A stretch of 64,000 nt of DNA, taken from contig NZ_LT906465.1 of assembly GCF_900187185.1 (NCBI RefSeq), forward strand, positions 310,001 through 374,000, read 5' to 3'. The number at the start of each line of letters is the position of its first letter. Position 1 is the stretch's first letter. The DNA comes from Chryseobacterium taklimakanense. Lineage in GTDB: Bacteria; Bacteroidota; Bacteroidia; Flavobacteriales; Weeksellaceae. The translations under genes and the position numbers were made by a program. Shown one piece after another: positions 50,142 to 59,235 of this stretch. The notes under the pieces were generated by a model. It had not been told where the DNA came from and ran no database searches. It worked only from the letters and a program-made list of their open reading frames with translations.

Positions 50142-52025
50142 TTACACTGTTTTTAACTCGGAGTTAGCTACCTCTTCTTTGATGATGACTCTGTATTCCA
50201 CGCTGTCAATGGCTTTGGATTTAATATTATTTTTCAAAATCTCCTGCATACTTTTCCAGTAGTTGCTTCCATAAAATGCATAATCCTGAATAGTAATATT
50301 CACATCCACCGTTCTTATGAATCCTTCTTTTGGTCTGTCACTAATCATAACGCCGCGTTTTACGCTGATGCTTTTCAACTGGCTCTTAAGGATCAGCCTA
50401 CAATAATTTTTTACGTCCTCCATCGAAATAATCTTGTCGCGGGTGGTAAGCGCATATTTATAAGCCAAAATGGTATCTGATTGTTTTTGTTCTTCTGCTC
50501 CACCGGTGATTTCGGTAATTAGAGTGATATACTGCAATCTTTTTTGTGAGTAGAGCTCAGTACCTGGCCTTATATTATTTGCCAAAGTACAGTGGGAAAC
50601 CCAAAAAGTGGCATAGGTATGAGCGGCATTTTCCAGAGGCTCGATGATGACATAATTAATATCCTCCCGAAGCTCGCGGTTGGCAACCTCCACCTTCTTC
50701 ATCAATGTTTTCATTTTTTCAGAAATCTCTCCCAAAATTTCCTTCACTTTATCTCTGTTGATGATGGAAAACGCAGCAACCTCATCACGCAGCAGTTCCA
50801 TAATATGCGCCATTAGGTCGGTTGCGTTGCGGCTTGTAAACCGCTCCATACCTCCTTTTCGGATGGTATATAAACCTCTATCAATATGGCTCGCCGGAGT
50901 AAAAGGAATTTCCACATAGGATTTGCCCTGTCCGTCAATCACTTCATCCACATACAGGAAGAACTCGTTTTCTGAAGTTTCCAACGGAATGTTATTCCCC
51001 ATAATATCCAGTGCATATTCGGTTTTTTTCCAGCTGCGGTTATAAACGGGAAATGCATTGAGAACAAAGAGGAAGTTCTCTAAAATTTCGGCGTTATACT
51101 GCGGAGGGAATTCCAAATCGAGCCACAGATATTTTTTCATTCTGTGAGGTTCCCAAACCGCACTTCCATCATCTAAATTTTCAGGAAGACCCGTCTTTAT
51201 TTCTTTAAACATTTGCGGCGTGATGCCTTCCACTTCTATAAAGCGGTTGTTGTAAATATTTTTTATATCTTGCTTAATTTTTTGGCGGATGGATTGCTCT
51301 TCGAAAATACTTTCAAAACTATCATCATCAGGCGCGTTCACTTCAACCATCCCCCTACTCACATTCAGCGGAATTCCGTTATGGGAAATACTGATATGTG
51401 GAAGTAAGTTGTAAACAAAATCAATATTTTCGAAGGTCGGGTTGGAACAATAAAAGGTAAGTTTTTCAGGAAAAATTTCAGATGAATATCGGCTCACATC
51501 TATACCAATTTTTATTTTCCTATATTTTTCCACATCAGGCGACAACCTTGCGATCGGAATTTTGTTCAGCTGTCCGTCGATGCTGTACACCGTGTTTGCA
51601 ACCACCATAATCGCAGTCTGTGCTTTAATGAGGGCAATATTTTCTACTGGAGTTACCGACACTTCTACCTGTGTATCAGATTGATTTTTCCGTAAAGAAT
51701 TCAGCTGTTTCTTCAGGAAAAATTCCGAGTGCTCCATCAATATTTCGTTATCCTCTTCCGGTGTGCAAAACGCAATGGCATGCGCCGGCATAGGATGCGA
51801 ATATTGTGACGGTGTAAGCAGCTTCGCAAGTTTCTCTAAAATTCTGCCATTGATAGCCTGAATTTCGTTATTTGCCTTAAAAACTTCAGTACTGAAAGCG
51901 TCTATAAGCAGTTTCACAAACGGATCCAGCAGCTGCATATTCTTCACGCCCCAAAGTTTGGTAGCATTTTGAAGCATTCTGGATTTTATGGCTTCTTTAG
52001 AGTAAGTATGGTTATTAAGGTTCAT
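50142..52025 (-). CDS. tssF: T6SS baseplate subunit TssF (Bacteroidota type)
   Basis: 627 residues, the normal length. N-terminal signature LWGVKNMQLLDPFVKLLIDAFSTEVFKANNEIQAINGRILEKLAKLLTPSQYSHPMPAHAIA (residues about 25-85), which corresponds to the TssF DP.v..l.e..A.l...... motif. Later parts include IKIGIDVSRYSSEIFPEKLTFYCSN and a C-terminal region shared with baseplate J-like proteins (VNITIQDYAFYGSNYWKSM). It forms the wedge with TssG and TssE; the three genes are consecutive. Confidence 0.87.
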   Translation of the reverse strand: MNLNNHTYSKEAIKSRMLQNATKLWGVKNMQLLDPFVKLLIDAFSTEVFKANNEIQAINGRILEKLAKLLTPSQYSHPMPAHAIAFCTPEEDNEILMEHSEFFLKKQLNSLRKNQSDTQVEVSVTPVENIALIKAQTAIMVVANTVYSIDGQLNKIPIARLSPDVEKYRKIKIGIDVSRYSSEIFPEKLTFYCSNPTFENIDFVYNLLPHISISHNGIPLNVSRGMVEVNAPDDDSFESIFEEQSIRQKIKQDIKNIYNNRFIEVEGITPQMFKEIKTGLPENLDDGSAVWEPHRMKKYLWLDLEFPPQYNAEILENFLFVLNAFPVYNRSWKKTEYALDIMGNNIPLETSENEFFLYVDEVIDGQGKSYVEIPFTPASHIDRGLYTIRKGGMERFTSRNATDLMAHIMELLRDEVAAFSIINRDKVKEILGEISEKMKTLMKKVEVANRELREDINYVIIEPLENAAHTYATFWVSHCTLANNIRPGTELYSQKRLQYITLITEITGGAEEQKQSDTILAYKYALTTRDKIISMEDVKNYCRLILKSQLKSISVKRGVMISDRPKEGFIRTVDVNITIQDYAFYGSNYWKSMQEILKNNIKSKAIDSVEYRVIIKEEVANSELKTV

Positions 52026-52035
52026 CTCTTTTTAT

Positions 52036-52476
52036 TTAATCGATCGACATTGGACTGAGAAAAAGTTCTGTAGCAAAATTGAAATTTTCGCCGGTGGCTT
52101 CTAATTTTGCGCGTATGGTTACGCGTACTTTTTTTTTGATCTCAGTTAAATTTCTTGTTTCATAGGTGTGCTCTACGATACTGATGTGAGCTTCAACTTC
52201 AGGATTTACGAGGCGCTGTTCATAATCCAGAATTTGGCGGCGCAGACTTTTAATAAATATACTTTCCCAGACAGAAGGCGAAATTCCATTGTCGAATTCG
52301 GTGTTCCAAACTTCATTACCGTAATTTTCATCATACCGGTTTTCACCTTTTTTTGTGGTAATGAGCAACATAATGTTTTGCGCAATGCTTTCTCCCATAT
52401 CACAGGTCTGCAAAACCCCATTACTGCTCATAACAGATTTAGGGTTAAAAGGCATTTTGTAGTTGGGCTGCTCCAT
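52036..52476 (-). CDS. tssE: T6SS baseplate subunit TssE (gp25-like)
   Basis: 146 residues of the GPW/gp25 type: IAQNIMLLITTKKGENRYDENYGNEVWNTEF (residues about 30-60), where the usual EPR is replaced by a KKGENRYDENYG segment, then SIFIKSLRRQILDYEQRLVNPEVEAHI. It starts sheath polymerisation on the baseplate. Just 2 bases separate its start from the transglycosylase gene. Confidence 0.85.
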   Translation of the reverse strand: MEQPNYKMPFNPKSVMSSNGVLQTCDMGESIAQNIMLLITTKKGENRYDENYGNEVWNTEFDNGISPSVWESIFIKSLRRQILDYEQRLVNPEVEAHISIVEHTYETRNLTEIKKKVRVTIRAKLEATGENFNFATELFLSPMSID

Positions 52477-52478
52477 TG

Positions 52479-53369
52479 TTAATTATTTAAGGAAGATGTC
52501 AAAATCTTATTTTGGTTGAGTTGAAATTCTACCATTTTATCATCCGGAAGGTAAAAGATACTCTCCCCTTTTTCTGCAAGTTTTTTTTCGATCCCGGGAT
52601 TCCAAGCTAAAATTTTTTCAGGAGAAACGCTAATGAATTTCGCAATGATATTTAGCTTATACGCTGCATTGATAGTTGTCTCGCTTAGTCCTTTACCACT
52701 CGATTTTTTAAATTTTTTCGTAGGTGCATGCGCATATGTGATTGACTTTTTCGGCGCAGCACCGGAAATCATTGCTTGAGTTTGCATTTTATAATGATTG
52801 CCTAAAACCTGGTTCAATTCGTTGGTTGCGTAACATGCATTCAGAAATTTTTTAACATGGTTTTGGGTCTCCAAAGGAAGATAAGGCGCAAATGCTGTGT
52901 ACTGTTTGGAACCTGCCCTGTCCATCGCCTTTTTAATATTACCTTCGCCGCAGTTATAGGCAGCAACAACAGTAATCCAGCTCCCATATTTATTGTAGAG
53001 ATTGATCAGTGAAACCGCGGCAGTTTTGGTGCTTTTATAGATATCGGAACGCTCTTCATCAGAAAGCCCGTATTGGCTGGCGTGTTCCACCATAAATTGC
53101 CACATTCCCTTTGCGCCCGCATGGGAAACAATCTGATGATCCAGCCCAGATTCTATAATCGCAAGATTGCGCATATGTTTGGGGATCCCTCTGCTCGCAA
53201 AGGTATATTCCACAAACTTCACCAGTTGCCGGTTGTTCTTAATGATGTTTTGGTAGCGTCGTATTGTGCTTTCAGAAGTGTCGGTTGCAGTTAAATCCTG
53301 TGCAGCTGCAATCAGCGAAATGAGCAGGTAAAAAAGGGTGATGATGTATTTTAATTTCTTTGTTTTCAT
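52479..53369 (-). CDS. Lytic transglycosylase (SLT domain plus LysM) within the tss operon
   Basis: 296 residues. Signal peptide MKTKKLKYIITLFYLLISLIAAAQ. Soluble-lytic-transglycosylase fold with GIPKHMRNLAIIESGLDHQIVSHAGAKGMWQFM (catalytic Glu near residue 70), AAVSLINLYNKYGSWITVVAAYNCGEGNIKKA near 115-145, and YLPLETQNHVKKFLNA. A LysM-like domain follows (YKLNIIAKFISVSPEKILAWNPGI). It is MltD-like in layout. Its position between tssH and tssE suggests it opens the peptidoglycan for the T6SS envelope complex, as dedicated transglycosylases do in some other T6SSs. That role is inferred from context. Confidence 0.87.
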   Translation of the reverse strand: MKTKKLKYIITLFYLLISLIAAAQDLTATDTSESTIRRYQNIIKNNRQLVKFVEYTFASRGIPKHMRNLAIIESGLDHQIVSHAGAKGMWQFMVEHASQYGLSDEERSDIYKSTKTAAVSLINLYNKYGSWITVVAAYNCGEGNIKKAMDRAGSKQYTAFAPYLPLETQNHVKKFLNACYATNELNQVLGNHYKMQTQAMISGAAPKKSITYAHAPTKKFKKSSGKGLSETTINAAYKLNIIAKFISVSPEKILAWNPGIEKKLAEKGESIFYLPDDKMVEFQLNQNKILTSSLNN

Positions 53370-53464
53370 TTGTGTTTTGATGTTGAAATTTTAAGTTTTC
53401 ATTTCCCAAATAATCGAGTATTTCATAATAATTATATTTGAAGTATTGCTATTAAAGTAACAAC

Positions 53465-55948
53465 TCAGACAATTTCCCAAGCCAATGCACTGTTCTCGTT
53501 GTCCCAGTCTATATTTATTCTTTGTCCGCTTTTCACTTCCTCTCTAACAATTTTTTTGGATATAGGTCTTGCTAATTGTGAACGGATCACTCCGGAAATT
53601 TGTCTTGCTCCATATTTACTGCTAAAGCCATTCAAAGCAAGGTTTTTTACAGCCTCATCTGTGATTTCCAAACCAATCCCAAGCCTTGTTAATGAATTTT
53701 TAAGGGTTTTCAACTGGATTTTGAAAATATTTTCTGCCATTTCTTCGGTGATAGGCGAAAACGGAATAATCTCGGTAATCCGTGCTAAAAATTCCGGACG
53801 GAAACGCCCCGACTCGTTCATAATTCTCATGAGGTCTTTCGAAACCGGAATTTCATTTCGCTCAAAATATTGAACAATTTCCTCGCTTCCAATATTTGAG
53901 GTAAACAAAACCAAAGAATTACTGAAGTCTCCTTCTTTCCCTAATTTGTCCGAAATTTTTCCCTCGTCCATGATCTGTAAGAATACATCGAAAACCGAAG
54001 AGTGTGCTTTTTCAATTTCATCAAAAAGCACCACCGCATAAGGCTGCTGACGGATTTTATTTACCAGCATGCCGCCTTCTTCATAACCCACATATCCTGG
54101 AGGGGCCCCGTAAAGCAAGGCTGCAGAATGCTCTTCCTTAAATTCTGACATATCAAAACGGATCATGGATTTTTCGTCATTGAAAAGCAGTTCTGCCATC
54201 GATTTTGCGAGTTCGGTTTTACCGGTTCCAGTTGGTCCCAAAAGGAAAAATGAACCAATAGGCTGCCCGGGTTTTGCCAATCCGCTTCGGTTTTCTACTA
54301 TGGCATCTGCCAGAATTTTCAGCGCATGGTTCTGCCCTACAACCCGCTTTTTGAGAAGGTCTTCCATATTCAGGAGCTTTTCTTTTTCGCCTGCCTGAAT
54401 TTTACCGATCGGGATTCCTGTTTTGGATGCCATCACCGCGGCGAGCTCCAGCTTTCCAACTTTTTCTCTTTTTACAGAAGCGAGTTCTGTCAATTCATCA
54501 AAAGTATTATCGATTACTTTCTTCACTTGAGAAATTCCCATAGAATTATCGAGTTCCTGCTGTTCTGAAAGTGAGCCCCAGAGAATAGGGCTTAATTTAT
54601 TTTTGAGCAGGTTGTAATTCCAAATCAGTTCATCCACCAGCAATGGATCTGTTTCTTCAATATCTTCTATGATTTTAATATAATTATCCCTCCAAATCTT
54701 TAAATCATTTTTAGACATTTCGTCCAACATTTTGATGGAAGCCATGGTTCTGTCTAACAGATCTATTGCGGAATCGGGCAGTTTTTTTCCTTTAGAATAG
54801 CGCTTGGCAAGTTTTACACAATCAGGCAAGGACGTATGATCCACTTCTACTTTATGATGTTCCTGATAAGCCGGAAGTACTTTATTGATCATTTTCACGC
54901 AGGCAATTTCGTCGGGTTCTTCCACATGCAGCACTTCAAATCTTCTGTCGAACGCACGTTCCGGCTCAATTATTTTTCTGTATTCTTCCTGTGTTGTAGC
55001 ACCAATTACGGTAATTTCTCCACGGGCGAGCTCGGGTTTCAGCAGATTGGCAACATTTCCTGCACTTCCCTTACTATCTAACAGCGAATGTATTTCGTCG
55101 ATAAATAAAATAGCCTTATTTATTTTCTTACATTCATTAATGACCTTTTTCAAACGGTCCTCTATTTCGCCTTTATATGAAGTCCCTGCAAGCAATGAAC
55201 CGGTGTTCAGTTCCAAAAGTGTTGCTTCTTTCAACAATTCCGGCACATTTCCATCAATGAGTTGCTTGGCAAATCCTTCAAGCAAAGCGGTTTTTCCAAC
55301 TCCCGGCTCTCCTACGATGATAACGTTGGGTTTTGTTCTTCGGGACAGGATTTCGATCAACATCCTTAGTTCTTTATCTCTGCCAACAATTTCTTCCAGT
55401 TTTCCGTTTCTGGCGTCTCGTGTCCGGTCAATACAATAACTGCTGATTGCCGGAAAATTGCCTTTGATATCAGCAAATTCAGATAATAAAGCGTTTTGCT
55501 GTAAATCAATTTTTTTGCCTTCTCCGGAATAAATATTTATGATTTCGTGTTCGCGGATGGGAAGCGATTTAAGTTCCTGCACGCTGAATGCAACACCGGC
55601 CTTGGTAATCGCCGCCAAGATGCAGACGGGCGCAATTTCATCCAAACCCAATTTCAGGCGTATATCATCTGCTTCATCCAAAATTTTGTTTACCGTGTCA
55701 TCTTTTGATGATTCTTCAGGAAGCGAGGAAGTTTTAGGATATTCTTCAATGCGGACTTCTGCCCATTCGTAAATATAGCCCGGATCTTTATCTATATTAG
55801 TAAGGAAATCCCTAAGCCCAATATCTTTATGCATGAGTGCCTGTAAGAGATGTGGAGCACCATATGTTACATTATAATTTTCGCGCGCTACAGACTGCGC
55901 TATATGGAAAAGATCCTTTACGGTTTCGTTAGTAATCACTACGCTCAT
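53465..55948 (-). CDS. tssH: T6SS sheath disassembly ATPase TssH (ClpV)
   Basis: 827 residues. ClpN-like N-terminal domain, two AAA+ modules: Walker A GEPGVGKTALLEG near residue 213 with IDEIHSLL Walker B, and GPTGTGKTELAKS near 573 with LFDEIEKAH. Also a middle coiled-coil domain and a C-terminal ClpB-D2-small domain (NGFSSKYGARQISGVIRSQL). The short, divergent N-terminal domain (VKDLFHIAQSVARENYNVTYGAPHLLQALMHKD) marks it as a T6SS ClpV and not a housekeeping ClpB/C. It recycles the contracted TssBC sheath. Confidence 0.93.
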   Translation of the reverse strand: MSVVITNETVKDLFHIAQSVARENYNVTYGAPHLLQALMHKDIGLRDFLTNIDKDPGYIYEWAEVRIEEYPKTSSLPEESSKDDTVNKILDEADDIRLKLGLDEIAPVCILAAITKAGVAFSVQELKSLPIREHEIINIYSGEGKKIDLQQNALLSEFADIKGNFPAISSYCIDRTRDARNGKLEEIVGRDKELRMLIEILSRRTKPNVIIVGEPGVGKTALLEGFAKQLIDGNVPELLKEATLLELNTGSLLAGTSYKGEIEDRLKKVINECKKINKAILFIDEIHSLLDSKGSAGNVANLLKPELARGEITVIGATTQEEYRKIIEPERAFDRRFEVLHVEEPDEIACVKMINKVLPAYQEHHKVEVDHTSLPDCVKLAKRYSKGKKLPDSAIDLLDRTMASIKMLDEMSKNDLKIWRDNYIKIIEDIEETDPLLVDELIWNYNLLKNKLSPILWGSLSEQQELDNSMGISQVKKVIDNTFDELTELASVKREKVGKLELAAVMASKTGIPIGKIQAGEKEKLLNMEDLLKKRVVGQNHALKILADAIVENRSGLAKPGQPIGSFFLLGPTGTGKTELAKSMAELLFNDEKSMIRFDMSEFKEEHSAALLYGAPPGYVGYEEGGMLVNKIRQQPYAVVLFDEIEKAHSSVFDVFLQIMDEGKISDKLGKEGDFSNSLVLFTSNIGSEEIVQYFERNEIPVSKDLMRIMNESGRFRPEFLARITEIIPFSPITEEMAENIFKIQLKTLKNSLTRLGIGLEITDEAVKNLALNGFSSKYGARQISGVIRSQLARPISKKIVREEVKSGQRINIDWDNENSALAWEIV

Positions 55949-56066
55949 AAGCTCAATTTTTATGGTTTTAGATATAGGATTATGAACAATTGATCTTAAG
56001 TAAAATCAAAAAAATAGCAGAAAAAAAAGAATAGTAAAAACCTATAATGGTTTCGTAAGTAAAAAA

Positions 56067-56092
56067 ATACCCGAATAATGCATCCGGGCTAT
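56067..56092 (-). terminator. Terminator-like hairpin between tssC and tssH
   Basis: TAGCCCGGATGCAT paired with ATTCGGGTA and then TTTTTTTAC on the minus strand, just after the tssC stop. It may partly end transcription so that sheath genes are expressed more than the rest. Confidence 0.65.
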
Positions 56093-56112
56093 TTTATTAA
56101 CTGAAAAAAATG

Positions 56113-57474
56113 TTACTCCTGCTGGTATTCAGCTTCCCATTCGTTTCCGTCGTCTCCTTTGTGCCCGTCTAGTTTGATGACAAAACTTTTTGTAGGGAAA
56201 TATGGTGTCATTCGGATATCAAGCCAAACCCGGTCTTTATTGACTTTATCCTGCTCAAAACGAACAATTTTGAACTTTTCAATAAGTTTGTCCGGCCCTT
56301 TAATCCCATCCAGAAAAGCAACGATCTGTCTTCTTAAATCGTCTTCATTTCTCGGGTTCCAGTTTTCAAAAGCCCTCCTATTAAGAAAATCTAGTAAAAC
56401 TTTGGTAACATAATCGAACACCCGCACTACAGAATACGTTTGCAAGCCAATATTGTCTCCTGTAAATAAAGTTTTTGCAGAAAACGCCATTATTTTTCCG
56501 TATTCGTTGACCATTGGGACCAATCCCATTTTTTCAAGTTGGGAAATCTCACTTTTTTTTAGGTCGAATTTTACAGCATCCACTTCATTGATGTTGCCAT
56601 GTTTTTTACCTGCGGCAACCTGTGACATTAAAGTTTTGTAAATTTTTCCTGCCAAAGAAGTTGAAGGCGGCAAATCGACGTTCTCTTCCTCGCCCACTTC
56701 TTCTGCTCTTCCTCTTCCAACGAGCCAATTGGTCGTCATAATTACGTTGCTTCGATGCAATTCGCCACCGGTAAGGTTTGCAGAGTGGAATAAATCTACC
56801 ACATCATCAGGTTTATCAAGATTTGCAAAGTCGGTAACCAACATAACCTTATTTTCGTTACAGATTTTCGCCCATTTCTCAACAACTTTATTTGATCCTA
56901 AATAACCAGGAATTGCAAGAATTGAATAATTATCCCTCAAATCCAAGCGGTCATAATTTTGTTTGAACTCATTGGCAATTGCATCAATGAAAAGAGGATT
57001 GTCAATATCTGTCATTTGCTCCATAGAAGCATTTACGATACTAACATTATCCACTTTATCCAATTCTGTATTCTTAAAGAACTGAGCTATAGTTCTGTAA
57101 TTGGTTTCCAGCTCGCGAGTGGTATCTAAAGTGTTTTTTAGGTTTTTCTTCAAATTTTGTTCGGCAGAAAGGGCTTTATTTTTGCAGGTTTCTGCCATTT
57201 GGTCTGCAGTGGCGTGATTTTCGAGCAGCGAAATCCATAAGTTAAGTTTTTGTGCCAGTTCTTTTCTTTCGCCCTGCTTGTTATTATCATTAAGAAAAAT
57301 TTCTTTTCTGGCTTTCCTGGTAGGATTCATATTGGCAATACCATCTACCACAGTTTCTACAAAATTAAATCCTCCAACTTTGTTCAGCTCGTTGAGCGCA
57401 TTTCCTTTTTGCTGATGGTGCTCCTGCATATGTTGCACCTGCTGGGATTGTGCCGCCTGTTGATTATTTTCCAT
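56113..57474 (-). CDS. tssC: T6SS contractile sheath large subunit TssC
   Basis: 453 residues. Bacteroidota-type TssC: NQQAAQSQQVQHMQEHHQQ low-complexity start, ISLLENHATADQMAETCKN near residue 95, YDRLDLRDNYSILAIPGYLGSNKVVEKWAKICNENKVMLVTDFANLD near 170-215, ALFTGDNIGLQTYSVVRVFDYVTKVLLDFLNRRAFENWN near 345-380, and IRMTPYFPTKSFVIKLDGHKGDDGNEWE at the end. It builds the sheath with TssB, encoded 12 bases upstream. Confidence 0.92.
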   Translation of the reverse strand: MENNQQAAQSQQVQHMQEHHQQKGNALNELNKVGGFNFVETVVDGIANMNPTRKARKEIFLNDNNKQGERKELAQKLNLWISLLENHATADQMAETCKNKALSAEQNLKKNLKNTLDTTRELETNYRTIAQFFKNTELDKVDNVSIVNASMEQMTDIDNPLFIDAIANEFKQNYDRLDLRDNYSILAIPGYLGSNKVVEKWAKICNENKVMLVTDFANLDKPDDVVDLFHSANLTGGELHRSNVIMTTNWLVGRGRAEEVGEEENVDLPPSTSLAGKIYKTLMSQVAAGKKHGNINEVDAVKFDLKKSEISQLEKMGLVPMVNEYGKIMAFSAKTLFTGDNIGLQTYSVVRVFDYVTKVLLDFLNRRAFENWNPRNEDDLRRQIVAFLDGIKGPDKLIEKFKIVRFEQDKVNKDRVWLDIRMTPYFPTKSFVIKLDGHKGDDGNEWEAEYQQE

Positions 57475-57486
57475 GATTTTGTGTTT

Positions 57487-57933
57487 TTATTTTTCTAATT
57501 CCTTTGCAACATCCTTTAAAACCTGTACAAGAGCACCTTTGGTTTGTTCGTTTTCTAAAATAGTCTTCAGAATTTTGTTGTTTTTCAACTGACGCAAAAT
57601 TTTGTTATACTGTTCCTGTTCAATTTGGATTTTTTTTAAATATTCGGAATTTTCAGTTAACTTTTTAGGAGTAAAATCACCTAAATTATTAAATCTGAAT
57701 TCTTCGTCAATGATGGTACCGTCTTCTGTTTCATGCTGAACGCCAACGGAAGGCTGAAAATGTCTGAAAACGTCTTCCTCGTTTTTAAGCCCTTTTACGA
57801 CTTCAGGAACGAAAGGTTCATCAATGGTAAGTTTGCTCACAAGAAGGGCGCGATTCTCCTGAATGAAATGTATTGCCTCATTAGCATCTACTTTTACTTC
57901 GTTTCCGCCAACGCCATATTCGAACATTGCCAT
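57487..57933 (-). CDS. tssB: T6SS contractile sheath small subunit TssB
   Basis: 148 residues from ATG at 57933 (MAMFEYGVGGNEVKVDANEAIHFIQENRALLVSKLTIDEPFVPEVVKGLKN). The open frame extends to 58032, but that part is AT-rich promoter-like DNA. HFQPSVGVQHETEDGTIIDEEFRFNNLGDFTPKKL is the TssB-like region that ends in a helical tail. First gene of the T6SS operon as seen here. A weak -7 box (TATTTTTA on the minus strand, 57982-57975) lies 42 bases upstream. Confidence 0.9.
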   Translation of the reverse strand: MAMFEYGVGGNEVKVDANEAIHFIQENRALLVSKLTIDEPFVPEVVKGLKNEEDVFRHFQPSVGVQHETEDGTIIDEEFRFNNLGDFTPKKLTENSEYLKKIQIEQEQYNKILRQLKNNKILKTILENEQTKGALVQVLKDVAKELEK

Positions 57934-58053
57934 AATATTAATATTTTTTTGGTTTATTTTTGATTTGGATAAGGTAAAAATAGTATATTTTTTATTGGGG
58001 AAATTTATAAAAAAAATTCTAATAAAAAACATAGAATTACAATAAATTTTAAA

Positions 58054-58436
58054 TTATTGCGGAATCTTTTTGAATTTGGGCTTCCTACAAGAATTTTTTT
58101 TATGGTTATTATTCCTTCTTTGCAGTTTGGTGGAGACCCTTTGATTTTGACCTACGGAAGTATTCATATTCTCATCCACATCGATATTGAAACTCTTACA
58201 TTTAATATTAATCGTCTCCGGTGCCGTAATATTAATATTGCTACCCGTCGTATCCAGATGTATTTCATTTCCAGATTTATCGGTAATCAAGATACTTTCG
58301 TCTTCTGTGAAAATAATCTTATGCGTGCTTCTGGTCATAATATATTCACTGAATTGTTGCTCCCGCTTCCCAGCGCCGTCCCGCCATGGAACATCCCGCC
58401 CATTACAAAAGGCCGGTCCGGACGGTCGTGCATATT
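58054..58436 (-). pseudogene. Displaced VgrG C-terminal tail, copy 1 (frameshifted and 3'-truncated)
   Basis: From 58436 the minus strand reads MHDRPDRPFVMGGMFHGG, then NNSVNIL and a stop. One base is missing compared with the intact tail at 62984, after which the frame continues from MTRSTHKIIFTEDESILITDKSGNEIHLDTTGSNINITAPE. Homology ends after SVGQNQ and is replaced by a basic stretch ending KFKKIPQ. This is the end of a VgrG OB-fold plus the first beta-helix repeats. It lies directly upstream of tssB. The upstream VgrG domains are absent. Confidence 0.8.
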
Positions 58437-58442
58437 TTAAAT

Positions 58443-58669
58443 TTACAACATATTATCACTTCTTTTTTTATTTATAAATAATAGAAAAACTATTAATGAA
58501 ATAAAAAAAACAAATAAAGCCGATAAAACGTTCAAAAAAACAGAATTTATCACCAAATCTCCATAACAATCATTTTCATAAATTGAATCTGTAAGATTTA
58601 TGTTTGTAAAGTAATTTTGAATGAATGGACTGCTAAGAAAAGTAAAAGCGATAAAGAAAGAAATCATGG
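58443..58669 (-). pseudogene. Small membrane protein, 5' end removed by IS copy 2
   Basis: The remaining codons read MISFFIAFTFLSSPFIQNYF, then INLTDSIYENDCYGDLVINS and a second hydrophobic stretch ALFVFFISLIVFLLFINKK ending RSDNML. Two membrane helices flank a loop with one cysteine. It is a close copy of the gene at 63584-63864, whose N-terminal residues (MENNKNIYVFTTLFIVP) are missing here because the IS begins right before the ATG of MISFF. Function unknown. It precedes a VgrG tail, as in the other copy. Confidence 0.75.
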
Positions 58670-59173
58670 TATAGTTCCCCCCCGAAAATGGGACAGTAAG
58701 TTTAGTTGGAAAAAACCTATTAAATTTACAATATGTCACAGAGAAGAAAATTCAATTCGCAGTTTAAGTTCAAGGTTGTCGTAGAAGCCTTGTCGGAGCG
58801 TCTTCCACTGCACGAACTTGCCAAAAAGCACGATTTGCATCCCAATCAGATTACAACCTGGAAAAAGGAGTTCCTCAAGAACGGAGCGGAGATTTTCGGT
58901 AAGGAGAAGGCTTCAGAAGAGAAAAAAGAAGATGTAGAATCGCTTTACAAAGTGATCGGCCAGCAGAAAATGGAGATTGATTTTTTAAAAAAAGCCTTGT
59001 CATGAAGCAGAGTGTCTCGGAAAGAAAAACACACATCGGCAAGGGGGAAAAAATCAGCGTAAAGAAGCAGTGCGAACTTTTACAGATCTCTCGCAGCAGC
59101 CATTATTACAAAAAAGTTCCGGAGAGCGATTTGAACCTGAAGCTGATGGAGATGATAGACAGGGAGTTTATGG
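58670..59173 (+). mobile_element. Partial IS3-family element, copy 2 (left 504 bases only)
   Basis: It begins TATAGTTCCCCCCC (one extra C compared with copies 1 and 3) and runs through orfA into orfB. It stops at GAGTTTATGG, where copy 3 begins. The rest of copy 2 is not found on the other side of copy 3. Confidence 0.9.
58733..59005 (+). CDS. IS3-family transposase OrfA, copy 2
   Basis: 90 residues, identical in translation to the OrfA of copies 1 and 3. It is intact, but its OrfB partner is broken. Confidence 0.9.
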   Translation: MSQRRKFNSQFKFKVVVEALSERLPLHELAKKHDLHPNQITTWKKEFLKNGAEIFGKEKASEEKKEDVESLYKVIGQQKMEIDFLKKALS

Positions 59174-59178
59174 TATAG
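59002..59178 (+). pseudogene. Truncated OrfB of IS copy 2
   Basis: The first 57 codons of OrfB (to IDREFM), then GTA and the TAG that is part of the left end of copy 3. No catalytic residue remains. Confidence 0.9.
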
Positions 59179-59235
59179 TTCCCCCCGAAAATGGGACAGT
59201 AAGTTTAGTTGGAAAAAACCTATTAAATTTACAAT

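Noticed and set aside
57934-58032. The longer start of TssB at 58032
   Set aside because: The added 33 residues are AT-rich and match no TssB; the ATG at 57933 gives the expected N terminus.
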